64,000 bases of DNA from Micavibrio sp. (GCA_021604545.1 BQJE01000002.1:124001-188000), one strand, 5' to 3'. Shown: positions 26,197 to 35,620, numbered from the stretch's first letter. A program made the numbers and translations. Notes: generated from the letters alone by a model not told the origin.

Positions 26197-26868
26197 ATGT
26201 CAGGGCGTAAAAAATTCGATCCATCCATCTATTTTATCCTCGATCCTGGTGTTTGCGGCGGGCGCGACCCTTATGAAGTGGCGCAGGCGGCGATCAAAGG
26301 CGGCATAACCATGCTGCAGCTGCGGGAGAAGACTCCCGATCTTGTGCAAACTCCTGAGCTGGCGAGAAGGCTGGTGGCGCTTACGGGCGGCAGTACAATT
26401 TCTTTTATTGTGAATGATCATGTGGCGTTGGCCAGAGAAGTGGGCGCTGATGGTGTGCATCTGGGGCAGGGTGATACAGCTCCGGCAGAGGCGCGGGACA
26501 TGTTGGGGGCGCAGGCCATTATCGGCCTGACAGCATTTGAGCGCGCGCATCTTGAGGCGATTGATCCGGGCGTTGTTGATTATGTCGGGACGGGCCCGTT
26601 TTATGAAACCAAAACCGATAAAGGAAAATCCGTGCTGGGGCCGGAAAAATTTGCAGAGCTTGCGGCGCTTTCACCTGTGCCGGTGGTCGGAATTGGCGGT
26701 ATCACGCCGGGAAATGCTGGCGCCGTGATAAATGCCGGCGCAAACGGCGTGGCGATGATGCGGGCCATTAGCGAAGCGGAAGACCCGGAAGCGGCAGCGC
26801 GGAAATTTGTGATTCAACTCGCCAGCCGCAGCGCCGGTGGTGGTTATATGGCGGGGGCTACGGGGTAA
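26197..26868 (+). CDS. thiE: Thiamine-phosphate synthase
   Basis: A 223-aa TIM-barrel enzyme that joins hydroxymethylpyrimidine diphosphate and thiazole phosphate to thiamine phosphate. GGITMLQLREKT, FIVNDHVALAREVGADGVHL with GQGDTA, VDYVGTGPFYETKTK-like segment (GTGPFYETKTDKG) and VVGIGGITPGNAG are conserved. No TPP riboswitch was recognised in the 86-nt gap to arsM. The 3' end overlaps the convergent tandem-HTH gene by 25 nt. thiL lies 2.7 kb downstream. Confidence 0.94.
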   Translation: MSGRKKFDPSIYFILDPGVCGGRDPYEVAQAAIKGGITMLQLREKTPDLVQTPELARRLVALTGGSTISFIVNDHVALAREVGADGVHLGQGDTAPAEARDMLGAQAIIGLTAFERAHLEAIDPGVVDYVGTGPFYETKTDKGKSVLGPEKFAELAALSPVPVVGIGGITPGNAGAVINAGANGVAMMRAISEAEDPEAAARKFVIQLASRSAGGGYMAGATG

Positions 26869-29069
26869 TCTGTTTGAGGTTGATTTTGTTTGGGTTTATC
26901 TTGTTCAGGGAACTCTAAGACCTCTGCTTTTGATGGTTTTGGTTTTTTTTGCTGGGCCAGGCGTTTATGTGCAAGCTCAAGAAATTTCTTTTGCTCTTCT
27001 CCTTTGAGTTCATAAATAAGAGCAAAGTTATCGATTTCCTCTAATAGGACAGGCCTTTTATTTTTTTCAATACGATAAATAGAATTTAAGTTGCCATATC
27101 CTATACGTTCTGCAGATTCTTTTTGTGATATATGCTTTCTTTCTCGAGCAGCGTAGGCAAAATCCCCTAAGTTATCTGCTTCCATCATTGCCTTGGTGCA
27201 CATTTTGGGAGAGCGGTGTCCGGCCAGTCTACAGAAAGTCTCTATATCTTCTCCTTTAAGTTGTAATGATTCAATTAGCTCCCCAACTTTGGTAAAGGGA
27301 ATATCAAACGTATCATTTTCAATACGACTTATTTCCCGCGTATCTGTGTAGCTCAATGTAGGTAATGCTATTAATGCTTCTTGGGTTAAGTGTAGTCTTT
27401 CTCGTGCGGCTTTTACGAATGGTCCAACAGTTTTGGCTTCTTTCATAGCCTTAGCGCAGATTTCAGGAGAGCGATGACCGCTTAGCCTATAAAGCATTTG
27501 GCGCCCTTCTCCAACAAGTTGAAAGGTTTCTACGAATTTTTCCATTTTTTCTAATGATATATACTCAGAGTTAGCCTCTATAAGGTGTATCTTGCTTTGA
27601 GTATACCCTGTGAGTGCTCCCAGCTCTTGCTGCGTTAGAACCAGATCTTCTCTAAGAGCCTTTACAAAATCTCCTAAGGTCGTGCATGTATTGATGGCTT
27701 CCAAACAGCCCGGGGAAGGGGCACATCCCTGCAGTTCATAGAAATGCTGTAAAGTTTCTCCTTCTAATTTTAGAGCGGTGGCAAAAAGATCTACTTTTCC
27801 TAAGGGAATTCTATAGTTTTTATTTTCAATGTAGCTGATTGATTTATGACTTTTATAGTAAGTGAGTTCTGCAAGTTCTTCTTGCGTCATGCGCAATGCT
27901 TCTCTTGCTGCTCGTGCGAAGTCGCCTGATGTAGTGGCGGATTTCATAGCTTCTATGCAGGACTCAGGTGTGCGGTGCCCTGATAATCTATAAAAACATT
28001 CTCGATTTTGGCCTGTCAGCATTAGGGCCTGGATAAAGTTATCAATCTTGTCCAGGGGAATAAAGTTCCTGTTGTTTTCAATATCTGTAATTGATGCCCG
28101 AGAATCATAACCCACACGTTTTGCTAGTTCATCTCCTGATATAAGGACGCGGACTCTACAGATACGAAGGACTTCTCCTGGTGTTTTTGGGAAATATTTT
28201 ATCCCTCTTTCAAGATCAATTCCTTTGATGCCATTAAAATGAGATAGAGCTTTATCTAAAAACTCCTGTCTGTTTAGATCGATATATTGGCATTCGTTTG
28301 CACCGTTAGGAAATAAAAACGCTGTTAATGCTTCTGTGGCGTCTTCGCTTGTCATGTCAGCATAAAGTGGTGCGGCACCACAGAGTTGCCATGGATCTAT
28401 TTCGGTGTTTGCACTTAAGGCGGCCTGTAATTTTACATCAGTTGGAACTTTATCGTTTGGTATTATTGATAGTTGTAATGGGGAAAGATTTTGAGCGAGT
28501 CTCCGGCAGTAGTCTTCTATATTTGGCCAAATGCTTTCTGTCTCTTCAGTATTTGCACTTAAAGGAATGATTTCAGAAGACGAAAAATAGGGATAGCGAG
28601 GCCCTGTTCTTTGGCCAGCTTTCCACTCTTTTTTGCTAATTTTGGGTGGGTATATTTCTGAATCAGTAAGGACTTCTGCATCAATAGTGGGGACTTCTCT
28701 CTCTATTCTAAAAATAGCAGCCTTGGCTCTGAAGGTATCAGCCGAGCATATTTGTTTTGGGACTTGTCGTGAAAGATAACGGGTTAGTCGCTCACTTGGT
28801 GCTGCTTCCCCTCCTATCAGTAACCATACGTCTTCCTCTGGAAGTATATTTTTAAGTCCAAGTGTATCTGCCAGGTTTTCGGCCTTGGCTTCGGGTCCTT
28901 TTTTTTCATAGGGAAGCATCCACCATGCATTGAGCAAAGCCGTGAGATCGCGGTCGTCATCAAGCAGAGCCTGAAACCCCCCAGTTTTTTCTTCTTCATC
29001 CCATGGTTCTTTTAGCTCGGCTCTGTCCGAAACATCGGGCGTGTTACCAATTTCATATACATTAGACAT
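26844..29069 (-). CDS. Tandem XRE-type helix-turn-helix repeat protein, 741 aa
   Basis: Residues 1-294 form an acidic, unrecognised N-terminal region. Residues 295-707 contain five consecutive units of about 84 aa, each with an HTH of the XRE/Cro type: for example MTQEELAELTYYKSHKSISY, LTQQELGALTGYTQSKIHLI and ISQKESAERIGYGNLNSIYR, each followed by the IEN box (such as ISYIENKNYRIPL) and a linker like FYRLSGHRTPESCIEAMK. The C-terminus is Lys/Pro/Gln-rich. The start is uncertain: ATG 29069 is only 2 nt from AGGGAGG, while GTG 29087 has no site. The gene is AT-rich, lies between thiE and thiL, and is probably acquired. Function unknown; multi-site DNA binding is inferred. Confidence 0.8.
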   Translation of the reverse strand: MSNVYEIGNTPDVSDRAELKEPWDEEEKTGGFQALLDDDRDLTALLNAWWMLPYEKKGPEAKAENLADTLGLKNILPEEDVWLLIGGEAAPSERLTRYLSRQVPKQICSADTFRAKAAIFRIEREVPTIDAEVLTDSEIYPPKISKKEWKAGQRTGPRYPYFSSSEIIPLSANTEETESIWPNIEDYCRRLAQNLSPLQLSIIPNDKVPTDVKLQAALSANTEIDPWQLCGAAPLYADMTSEDATEALTAFLFPNGANECQYIDLNRQEFLDKALSHFNGIKGIDLERGIKYFPKTPGEVLRICRVRVLISGDELAKRVGYDSRASITDIENNRNFIPLDKIDNFIQALMLTGQNRECFYRLSGHRTPESCIEAMKSATTSGDFARAAREALRMTQEELAELTYYKSHKSISYIENKNYRIPLGKVDLFATALKLEGETLQHFYELQGCAPSPGCLEAINTCTTLGDFVKALREDLVLTQQELGALTGYTQSKIHLIEANSEYISLEKMEKFVETFQLVGEGRQMLYRLSGHRSPEICAKAMKEAKTVGPFVKAARERLHLTQEALIALPTLSYTDTREISRIENDTFDIPFTKVGELIESLQLKGEDIETFCRLAGHRSPKMCTKAMMEADNLGDFAYAARERKHISQKESAERIGYGNLNSIYRIEKNKRPVLLEEIDNFALIYELKGEEQKKFLELAHKRLAQQKKPKPSKAEVLEFPEQDKPKQNQPQTDYPVAPAI
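26949..28187 (-). repeat. Five tandem ~84-aa coding repeats (HTH plus GHRSPE-type linker)
   Basis: Units map to residues 295-378, 379-462, 463-545, 546-631 and 632-707 of the protein. Shared landmarks are GDF near the unit start, an LTQEEL-like helix, an IEN box, a VDxF helix, LxGE, FYRL and GHRSPExCxKAM. The last unit lacks the GHRSPE end. The repeats are diverged in DNA, so the expansion is old. Confidence 0.85.
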
Positions 29070-29144
29070 AACCTCCCTATAAACCACAAAAATGGGATCT
29101 GTTCAAGTTTGGTGAGGTGTTTATAATGCGGGTTCTTTAAATAT

Positions 29145-29179
29145 AGGGTTTTAGGGCTACGAGAGGTGCTAAAAACCCT
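29145..29179. promoter_or_regulatory. Hairpin upstream of the tandem-HTH gene
   Basis: AGGGTTTTAG (29145-29154) pairs with CTAAAAACCCT (29169-29179) with one bulged base, in the 171-nt gap between two minus-strand genes. It could end the 72-aa transcript or be an operator or attenuator for the HTH gene; it has no clear T-tract. Confidence 0.4.
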
Positions 29180-29240
29180 AACTATAGCCAATGAGGCCGT
29201 ACCCCAGGCTCGCCATTTTTATGAAGTTTGGAGAAGAAAA

Positions 29241-29459
29241 TTAATGAAGGTCAAGAAGAAGTAGCGTTCTAGATCTTCTATGGATTTTTTCTTTTGCTTT
29301 ATGTTTAATCATATCAGAAAATTCCGCACGCAGCGCTGGCCATGCTGCCTTTCGTTCCTGCCATGACAGCGAGCCCTGTGATTCCTGCGTGCCGTCAATA
29401 ACACTGAGCATGAACTCATACGTTGGATGATTATAATAAGGCGGGACACTCTTATCCAT
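29241..29459 (-). CDS. Small hypothetical protein, 72 aa
   Basis: It starts MDKSVPPYYNHPTYEFMLSV, is Arg/Lys-rich toward the C-terminus and has no recognised domain. The ribosome-binding site is weak (GCGAG about 10 nt upstream). It lies upstream of, and in the same direction as, the tandem-HTH gene. It might be a spurious frame; the globular-looking composition argues mildly for a real gene. Confidence 0.4.
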   Translation of the reverse strand: MDKSVPPYYNHPTYEFMLSVIDGTQESQGSLSWQERKAAWPALRAEFSDMIKHKAKEKIHRRSRTLLLLDLH

Positions 29460-29580
29460 AGTGATTTACTCGCTGTCATTTCAACATGGGGCACAAGCTA
29501 TCGCGCCCTTGCATTTATGTCAATGATTGATGGAGCTGCATTTTCTTTACCGCTTAAAACTTCTGTGGTCTAAAACCCCC

Positions 29581-30483
29581 ATGAGTGAATTTAGCATCAT
29601 TGAAAAATACTTTGAGCCGTTGTCAAAAACCGGGGCGCTGGACGACGATGCGGCGGTGCTTGATGTCCCGCAGGGGCAGCAGCTGGTTGTCACCAGTGAC
29701 ACCTCCAACCGCGGCGATCATTTTGTTGAAGAATTGTCTCCGTCGGACGCGGCGCGAAAATGTCTGCGCTCCAATCTTTCTGATCTGGCGGCGATGGGGG
29801 CCGATCCGTTTGTCTACCAACTGAACCTCGCTTTGCCGAAAGAAATCGACGAGCAATGGCTTGCCGGTTTTGCGGGCGGGCTGGAAGCTGACCAAAAAGA
29901 ATTCGGTATCCTTTTATCCGGCGGCGATACCACGGCGATGAGCGCCGGGGCGCTGAGTGTTTCTATTACGGCGCTAGGATTGGTACCGCCGGGTGAGGCC
30001 GTTCCGCGTGGTGGCGCGCAGCCAGGCGATCTTGTTGTTGTGACTGGGCCGCTTGGTGATGCTTGTTTGGATCGTTTGCGCCTCCCGTATCCGCGCACGG
30101 CGATTGCGCCGCTCATTCGTAGGTATGCAAAGGCCTCTGTGGATATATCGGATGGCTTGCCCGCCGATCTTGGGCATATTTGCGCGGTGTCCGGTCTGGC
30201 GGCGCAGATCGAATTTGCAAAAATTCCTTTCTCGAAAAAAGTGCAGGAAGCGCTGCGTGACGGCAAAACAACACCGCAGGATATTCTAACTTGGGGAGAG
30301 GATTACGAATTGGCGCTCGCCGTGGCACCCGAGGATTTTGAGAGCTTTAAAGCTGAGGCGGTCAAGCAGGGCGTTGAACCCGTTGCCATCGGTGACTTTA
30401 CCGAAGGCAATCAGGAAGTGCAGGTTCTGGATGAAAGCGGCAAGCCATTAAGTTTCCAAAAAACAGGCTGGCAGCATTTTTAG
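29581..30483 (+). CDS. thiL: Thiamine-monophosphate kinase
   Basis: A 300-aa ATP-dependent kinase that makes thiamine diphosphate, the cofactor of SucA. MSEFSIIEKYFEPL, DDDAAVLDVPQGQQLVVTSD, LRSNLSDLAAMGADPF and the GLVPPGEAVPRGGAQPGDLV segment are typical, as is SVDISDGLPADLGHI near the middle. The start at 29581 matches the family N-terminus; the 54-nt upstream extension is unsupported. The usual metal-site Gly-Asp-Asp-Ala appears here as Asp-Asp-Asp-Ala. Confidence 0.93.
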   Translation: MSEFSIIEKYFEPLSKTGALDDDAAVLDVPQGQQLVVTSDTSNRGDHFVEELSPSDAARKCLRSNLSDLAAMGADPFVYQLNLALPKEIDEQWLAGFAGGLEADQKEFGILLSGGDTTAMSAGALSVSITALGLVPPGEAVPRGGAQPGDLVVVTGPLGDACLDRLRLPYPRTAIAPLIRRYAKASVDISDGLPADLGHICAVSGLAAQIEFAKIPFSKKVQEALRDGKTTPQDILTWGEDYELALAVAPEDFESFKAEAVKQGVEPVAIGDFTEGNQEVQVLDESGKPLSFQKTGWQHF

Positions 30484-30579
30484 GGGGCGATTTATGCCCA
30501 GCCCTTGCCTTTGGCGCCCCTTCCGCGTAATTAAGTAGATTAGGTTTTCGAAGATCAAAACGTTACGAAAAGGCGCCCC

Positions 30580-31845
30580 ATGACACAAATTCTTGTTCCC
30601 ACTCTAGGCGAATCCGTTAGCGAAGCCACTGTCGCGCAGTGGCTCAAAAAAGAAGGCGAAACCGTGCAGGCTGATGAGCCGCTGGTTGAGTTGGAAACGG
30701 ATAAGGTAACGCTCGAGGTCAATGCACCGGAAGCTGGGGTGATTTCAAAGATTACAGTTGGCGAAGGCGAAAACGTCGAGGTTGGCGCAATTTTGGGTGA
30801 ACTGGAAGCCGGGGCCGCTGCCAATGATGCCGCGCCAGCTGAATCGCCTGCGCCAGCTGAATCGCCTGCGCCAGAAGCAAAAGAAGAGCCGGCTCCTGCG
30901 CCCGCTGCTGAAGTTGCACCCGCCGCAACATCTGACGAGCCAAAATTATCACCAGCCGTTCGTAAGATAATCAATGACAATAATCTTGATGAGTCACAAA
31001 TCCCGGCCAGCGGTGACGATGGCCGCATTACCAAAGAAGATGTACAGAAATTTATTAATGCTGGAGCAGCGCCAGTGGCCGTGGCCAGCGCACCAACCCC
31101 GGCACCTGCACCTGCAGCGCCTTCAAAGCCGCGTGAAATTGGTGAGCGCGAAGAGCGCGTGAAAATGACACGCCTCAGACAAGTTATTGCCGCGCGTTTG
31201 AAAGAAGCACAAAACACTGCCGCCATGCTGACCACGTTCAACGAAGTTGATATGGGCCCGGTGATGGAGCTGCGCAAGGAATACCAGGATACGTTCGTCA
31301 AGAAGCACGGCGTGAAACTCGGTTTTATGAGTTTCTTCGTGAAGGCCGCCATAAATGCACTAAAAGAATTCCCGTCTGTGAATGCAGAGATCAGCGGCGA
31401 AGACATGATCTACAAAAACTACTATGATATCGGTGTCGCAGTTTCAACGCCGCAAGGCCTTGTTGTTCCCGTTCTGCGCGATGCTGACCAGCTTTCGATG
31501 GCCGACATTGAAACCAAAATTAATGACCTTGGCACTCGTGCCCGTGACGGTAAGCTCGGCATGGATGAAATGATGGGCGGCACGTTCACGATTACCAATG
31601 GCGGGATTTTCGGCTCGATGATGTCAACGCCGATCCTCAATACCCCGCAATCGGGTATTCTTGGCATGCATAATATTACGCAGCGCGCGGTGGTGATGCC
31701 CGATGGTTCGATTGAGGCACGGCCAATGATGTATCTGGCGTTGTCCTATGATCACCGCATTGTCGATGGCCGCGAAGCCGTGACGACGCTGGTGCGCATC
31801 AAAGAGGCTATCGAGGACCCGCAACGTTTGTTACTGGATGTCTAA
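30580..31845 (+). CDS. sucB: 2-oxoglutarate dehydrogenase E2 component (dihydrolipoyllysine succinyltransferase)
   Basis: A 421-aa core enzyme of the complex. The lipoyl domain is residues 1-78 with the lipoylated Lys in [12 protein letters not shown]; an Ala/Pro linker with three near-identical PAESPAP-type repeats follows; the E1/E3-binding domain is near 120-155 ([20 protein letters not shown]); the catalytic domain occupies 190-421 with the active-site His in [15 protein letters not shown] good AAAGG site precedes the ATG. The stop overlaps the next gene by 8 nt. Confidence 0.97.
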   Translation: MTQILVPTLGESVSEATVAQWLKKEGETVQADEPLVELETDKVTLEVNAPEAGVISKITVGEGENVEVGAILGELEAGAAANDAAPAESPAPAESPAPEAKEEPAPAPAAEVAPAATSDEPKLSPAVRKIINDNNLDESQIPASGDDGRITKEDVQKFINAGAAPVAVASAPTPAPAPAAPSKPREIGEREERVKMTRLRQVIAARLKEAQNTAAMLTTFNEVDMGPVMELRKEYQDTFVKKHGVKLGFMSFFVKAAINALKEFPSVNAEISGEDMIYKNYYDIGVAVSTPQGLVVPVLRDADQLSMADIETKINDLGTRARDGKLGMDEMMGGTFTITNGGIFGSMMSTPILNTPQSGILGMHNITQRAVVMPDGSIEARPMMYLALSYDHRIVDGREAVTTLVRIKEAIEDPQRLLLDV

Positions 31846-32410
31846 GTACTTTTTTATTTTTGCTGCTTTGTTGCTGGTGTTTGTGCCAGCGTCTGGCAAG
31901 GCTGAGGATATTGTCGAAGATCCTGTAAAAGAACCACACGCTACCGCAGAGAATATCGAGAATGAAATGCTTTGGGGCGATCTCTGGGGCTCTATTCGCA
32001 CCGAGTGGGGGCAAAATTTTAACCCTGAGAAAGTCATCGTACATTACAAAGATGTGACCTGTGATGGTAAGAAAGATTATATCGCCTCGCATATCAATCT
32101 CGACAATCCCGATGGTTATTTTTTCAATATTGTCACGGTGACCGTACATGATGGAGAAAGCCGCACAGATTCTTTTTCTATTCCCTTTGAGGGTGCCACC
32201 GAGCAATTTGGCATTTGTATGATGGATGATAATCCGTCGGCAGAAGTGGAATACGATGTTTGGCCGCCTGAAGAAATTGAAGAATTCATCGGTATGGATG
32301 TTTGTGCAACGTCGGTGGGTGTTGTTGACGGTATGTGTGATACACCGCAGTTTTTCTGGTCAAATGAAAGCAAACCAGGTGAACCAAGATGGGTTTTCTT
32401 CCGCCATTAA
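31838..32410 (+). CDS. Secreted hypothetical protein, 190 aa
   Basis: The N-terminus [19 protein letters not shown] is a Sec signal peptide with probable cleavage after GKA. The mature part is acidic with several Cys ([40 protein letters not shown]) that could form disulfides in the periplasm. No family recognised. The ATG lies in the sucB stop region, so it is probably expressed from the sucB transcript by coupling. Confidence 0.75.
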   Translation: MSKYFFIFAALLLVFVPASGKAEDIVEDPVKEPHATAENIENEMLWGDLWGSIRTEWGQNFNPEKVIVHYKDVTCDGKKDYIASHINLDNPDGYFFNIVTVTVHDGESRTDSFSIPFEGATEQFGICMMDDNPSAEVEYDVWPPEEIEEFIGMDVCATSVGVVDGMCDTPQFFWSNESKPGEPRWVFFRH

Positions 32411-33363
32411 ACTTTGGTGCAGGGTAACACCTTGATAGTCTCCGCATCCTGCAATTGCTTGAGCGCTTCAGGCCCGTTTTCGTCTCGTGAATCTTCTCTA
32501 TCTCCGATATGAATTGTCGTGATGCCGGCCCCCACCATATTGACCAGCTCACGAGCCGTCGGGACACGGCTGGAATACAAATAATCCGCATCAATCTGAA
32601 ATCCATAACGCGCCGCCGACATAATGAGGCGGTTGATGGGCTGCAGGATAAAGCTGTATTTGCCTTCGGGCTTATCCATGCTTTTGGATGTATAGCCTAT
32701 GGCCGGGTGTGGCGTGGCGTTCAGGGCGTAACGGTTGCCCACGCTGTCATGCGCAAACGCCATAGCAAAAGGCTCGTCGGCGTGATCTTTTCTTTTTATA
32801 AATTCTAAAAATACTTCGGAGCTTATATCCCCTTCATGAGATTCCAGCTGCAACGGTTTTTCAATCACCGGCGCATAGCCTTTGGACACCTCCAAAATCG
32901 GCACCAGCTTTTCTTCCTTGCGCCAGATCTCATAAACGCTAATTCCGGCATGTTCAGCAATCCGCATCGACATATGTTCGAAATTATCTTCGTTGCGCTG
33001 TGCCCAGTCTTTGTCGAAACCCTTGTGATCGATATAGAGCGTTTTGATCCGCGCCTCGGCGATATTCTTCATGCAGTTGGGGCAGGGCGGGTCGGTGACA
33101 AACAGAGCTGCACTTTCGGTTACGGGTGCGCTCAGAATACAGGCAGTTTCAGCATGGACCGTACCGCTGGAATTACCAATCTTGGTTTCCGCGCCGATCT
33201 TTTCCCTAATCTCTTCAGGCCAGAAATTGGTGCGGGACAGAGAAAAATCCTTCCCGTCCTTATCCTTGCCGGCAATGGTGGCGGCGATCTTGTTGGTTGG
33301 GTGCGGGCTGTCACCAACAATATCAACGGCCTGCTGCATTAATTCATATGGAGAAAATGTCAC
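32407..33363 (-). CDS. Cytidine/deoxycytidylate deaminase-family protein, two-domain
   Basis: A 318-aa protein. The N-terminal half has a complete zinc site: GTVHAETACILSA (His and proton-shuttling Glu) and DPPCPNCMKNIAEARIK (PCxxC). The C-terminal half (from about 175) looks like a second deaminase-like fold in which the equivalent position reads NATPHPAIGYTS and the PCxxC motif is absent, so it may be structural. The substrate is not clear; dCMP deaminase, guanine deaminase and related folds all share this motif. It is convergent with the secreted protein (4-nt overlap) and divergent from lpdA. Confidence 0.8.
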   Translation of the reverse strand: MTFSPYELMQQAVDIVGDSPHPTNKIAATIAGKDKDGKDFSLSRTNFWPEEIREKIGAETKIGNSSGTVHAETACILSAPVTESAALFVTDPPCPNCMKNIAEARIKTLYIDHKGFDKDWAQRNEDNFEHMSMRIAEHAGISVYEIWRKEEKLVPILEVSKGYAPVIEKPLQLESHEGDISSEVFLEFIKRKDHADEPFAMAFAHDSVGNRYALNATPHPAIGYTSKSMDKPEGKYSFILQPINRLIMSAARYGFQIDADYLYSSRVPTARELVNMVGAGITTIHIGDREDSRDENGPEALKQLQDAETIKVLPCTKV

Positions 33364-33447
33364 TTCCGGCTCACCCTTTATTTACTGCTCACCTTATATA
33401 CGTTAGATTATACCGTCTTAAACAACTTTCCGTGAGCGGTAAATATT

Positions 33448-34848
33448 ATGCCCAATAAATCAGACAAATATGATGTGATTATAATAGGAGCGGGGCCTGG
33501 CGGCTATGTGGCGGCCATTAGATGTGCCCAGCTCGGTATGAAAACCGCCTGTGTTGAAAAGCGCGAAACGCTGGGCGGCACCTGCCTGAATGTTGGCTGC
33601 ATACCCTCGAAGGCATTATTAAGCGCCTCGGAAAAATACGAAGAGGCCGGACATCACTTCAAAGATATGGGGATTAAAATTGATGGGCTTGGCCTTGATC
33701 TTAAAGCCATGATGGGATTCAAGGACGAAGTCGTTGAGGCCAATACCAAGGGCATCGAATTTTTATTTAAGAAAAACAAAATTGATCATCTGAAGGGCAC
33801 CGGCGAAATCGTTGAGGCTGGCAAGGTTAAAGTTGGTGACGCGACATATGAAACGGACAATATTATCATCGCCACCGGTTCGGATGTTATTTCCCTACCG
33901 GGCATTGAGATTGATGAAGAAAGAATTGTCTCATCAACCGGGGCGCTGGAACTCGGTAAAGTGCCAAAATCAATGGTCGTCATTGGCGGCGGCGTGATTG
34001 GGCTCGAGATGGGAACTGTTTGGCGTCGTCTTGGCACCAAGGTCACGGTTGTGGAATATCTCGATAATATTTTGCCCGGTATGGATGAGGAAATCCGCAA
34101 AGAAGCCCTCAAGATTTTTAAAAAGCAGGGCATTGAATTCAAGCTGTCTTCCAAAGTCACCAAAGCCATGGCGACCAAGCAGGATGTCGCGGTGAAGCTG
34201 GAGCCTGCGGATGGCGGCGAAAGCGAATCCATTGTCGCCGATATTGTTCTCATGGCGATTGGTCGCAAACCTTATGTCGACGGGTTGGGTCTTGATAAAG
34301 TCGGCGTTGAACTGGATGACCGTGGGCGCATTAAAACCAATGAGTTCTTTGAAACATCGGTTGAGAACATTTACGCCATCGGCGATGCAATTATTGGCCC
34401 GATGCTGGCACACAAGGCAGAAGACGAAGGCGTTATTCTCGCCGAACTTCTCGATGGCCAATCCGGTCATATCGATTACAACATGGTGCCCGGCGTGGTT
34501 TACACCTGGCCGGAAATCGCCACCGTTGGTAAAACGGAAGAGCAGTTAAAAGAAGAAGGCGTGAAGTATAATGCCGGCAAGTTTCCTTTCATGGCCAATG
34601 GCCGCGCCCGCGCGATGGGCATGACCGAAGGGTTCGTGAAAATTCTGGCTGACGCAACGACGGATAAAGTGCTTGGCGTTCATATGATCGGTCCGAATGT
34701 TGGGGAGTTAATCTCCGAAGCGGTCACGGTGATGGAATTTGACGGCAGCGCCGAAGACATCGCCCGCACCTGCCACGCCCATCCAACCCTCACCGAAGTC
34801 ACCAAGGAAGCCGCGATGGCCGTGGGTAAACGCGCTATTCATATATAA
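33448..34848 (+). CDS. lpdA: Dihydrolipoyl dehydrogenase (E3)
   Basis: A 466-aa FAD-dependent enzyme that reoxidises the lipoyl arm of SucB. The FAD loop DVIIIGAGPGGYVAAIRC, redox disulfide GGTCLNVGCIPSKALLSA, NAD loop VVIGGGVIGLEMGTVW, second FAD motif NIYAIGDAI and the C-terminal active-site HAHPTLTE are all present. It ends the sucB-lpdA part of the TCA cluster. In this cluster it is most likely the E3 for 2-oxoglutarate dehydrogenase. Confidence 0.97.
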   Translation: MPNKSDKYDVIIIGAGPGGYVAAIRCAQLGMKTACVEKRETLGGTCLNVGCIPSKALLSASEKYEEAGHHFKDMGIKIDGLGLDLKAMMGFKDEVVEANTKGIEFLFKKNKIDHLKGTGEIVEAGKVKVGDATYETDNIIIATGSDVISLPGIEIDEERIVSSTGALELGKVPKSMVVIGGGVIGLEMGTVWRRLGTKVTVVEYLDNILPGMDEEIRKEALKIFKKQGIEFKLSSKVTKAMATKQDVAVKLEPADGGESESIVADIVLMAIGRKPYVDGLGLDKVGVELDDRGRIKTNEFFETSVENIYAIGDAIIGPMLAHKAEDEGVILAELLDGQSGHIDYNMVPGVVYTWPEIATVGKTEEQLKEEGVKYNAGKFPFMANGRARAMGMTEGFVKILADATTDKVLGVHMIGPNVGELISEAVTVMEFDGSAEDIARTCHAHPTLTEVTKEAAMAVGKRAIHI

Positions 34849-34859
34849 CCCCTATATAT

Positions 34860-34888
34860 TTGACATAATTATAATAATTTGCTATAGT
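34860..34888 (+). promoter_or_regulatory. Near-consensus sigma-70-type promoter
   Basis: TTGACA at 34860-34865, a 17-nt spacer, TATAGT at 34883-34888. The -35 box starts 12 nt after the lpdA stop, and the -10 box ends 26 nt before the ATG of the next gene. Its first 13 bases match the promoter at 10469. Confidence 0.78.
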
Positions 34889-34914
34889 CCCTTAAATTTT
34901 AAGGAAAATAGGTT

Positions 34915-35613
34915 ATGTTGCTGAATCATAAATGTGTAGGGAGGCTATTTTACGACAGTTCTCGCCTTCATAATCCGGTCAAAGGTATCTCGCATACCGC
35001 CTCTTATGATCCAGAAAAACATGCAATAAAACGTATTTTGCTAGTCGGTGCCTCAGAAATCTATGAAGAAGATTTCTTCGATGATTCACTCGATAGAATG
35101 CTTACTAAATCAGCAATTACAACTGCATTGGATTTAGGTATAAGTTTTAATAGGACTTTTGAAATCGAGACCATAGATATTAAAAGAGGCGAGGGTCTGG
35201 AAGAAGACTTTTTAAGAGGTAAGTTCTTAGCTGATATGGTTATTACTGCTAACATTTTCAACCCTAAATTAACTGCAAAAGAAGCGCAATCATTTCAAGG
35301 TTCTATGCCAGACTTTTTTTGTAACGGGATCGCACGAAGCCCCTTACATTATGTGCCGGGTTCTTGGCATGATGCAGCTGTTCGTGCTGGTGCTAAAGTA
35401 ATCATATGCAGGGGGCGAGAGCTTCGTGCAGATACATTTGTTAGGGAAAATTTTTCTGAACTCGTTTTACCACAAGAAGTTCATAAAGATAATGGTTACC
35501 TAGATCATACTTCAATTGCCTGTACCGATGATTTTGCGGCGGCGCATGGTTTTGAATTAATGCCCAGGCCTTCTAACACACCGGAAGTTGATTTGTTTCC
35601 ACATCAGGGATAA
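34915..35613 (+). CDS. Hypothetical protein, 232 aa
   Basis: No domain recognised. The chain begins MLLNHKCVGRLFYDSS and includes KRILLVGASEIYEEDFFDDS, which resembles a Rossmann first strand but without the full glycine motif. It is AT-rich relative to lpdA and xerC and has its own strong promoter and AAGGAAAATAGGTT leader, so it appears to be an autonomous acquired gene. No signal peptide. Confidence 0.7.
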   Translation: MLLNHKCVGRLFYDSSRLHNPVKGISHTASYDPEKHAIKRILLVGASEIYEEDFFDDSLDRMLTKSAITTALDLGISFNRTFEIETIDIKRGEGLEEDFLRGKFLADMVITANIFNPKLTAKEAQSFQGSMPDFFCNGIARSPLHYVPGSWHDAAVRAGAKVIICRGRELRADTFVRENFSELVLPQEVHKDNGYLDHTSIACTDDFAAAHGFELMPRPSNTPEVDLFPHQG

Positions 35614-35620
35614 GAATAAA

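Noticed and set aside
30484..30530. Terminator between thiL and sucB
   Set aside because: GGGGCG and CGCCCC can pair, but the loop is 35 nt and no T-tract follows, so it is not supported as a terminator.
30555..31406. Long open frame (283 codons) antisense to sucB
   Set aside because: It mirrors the codon bias of the Ala/Pro-rich sucB linker, has a Ser/Ala-rich low-complexity product and no ribosome-binding site. sucB is certain.
33786..34268. Antisense frame inside lpdA
   Set aside because: Shadow of a high-confidence gene, with no independent support.
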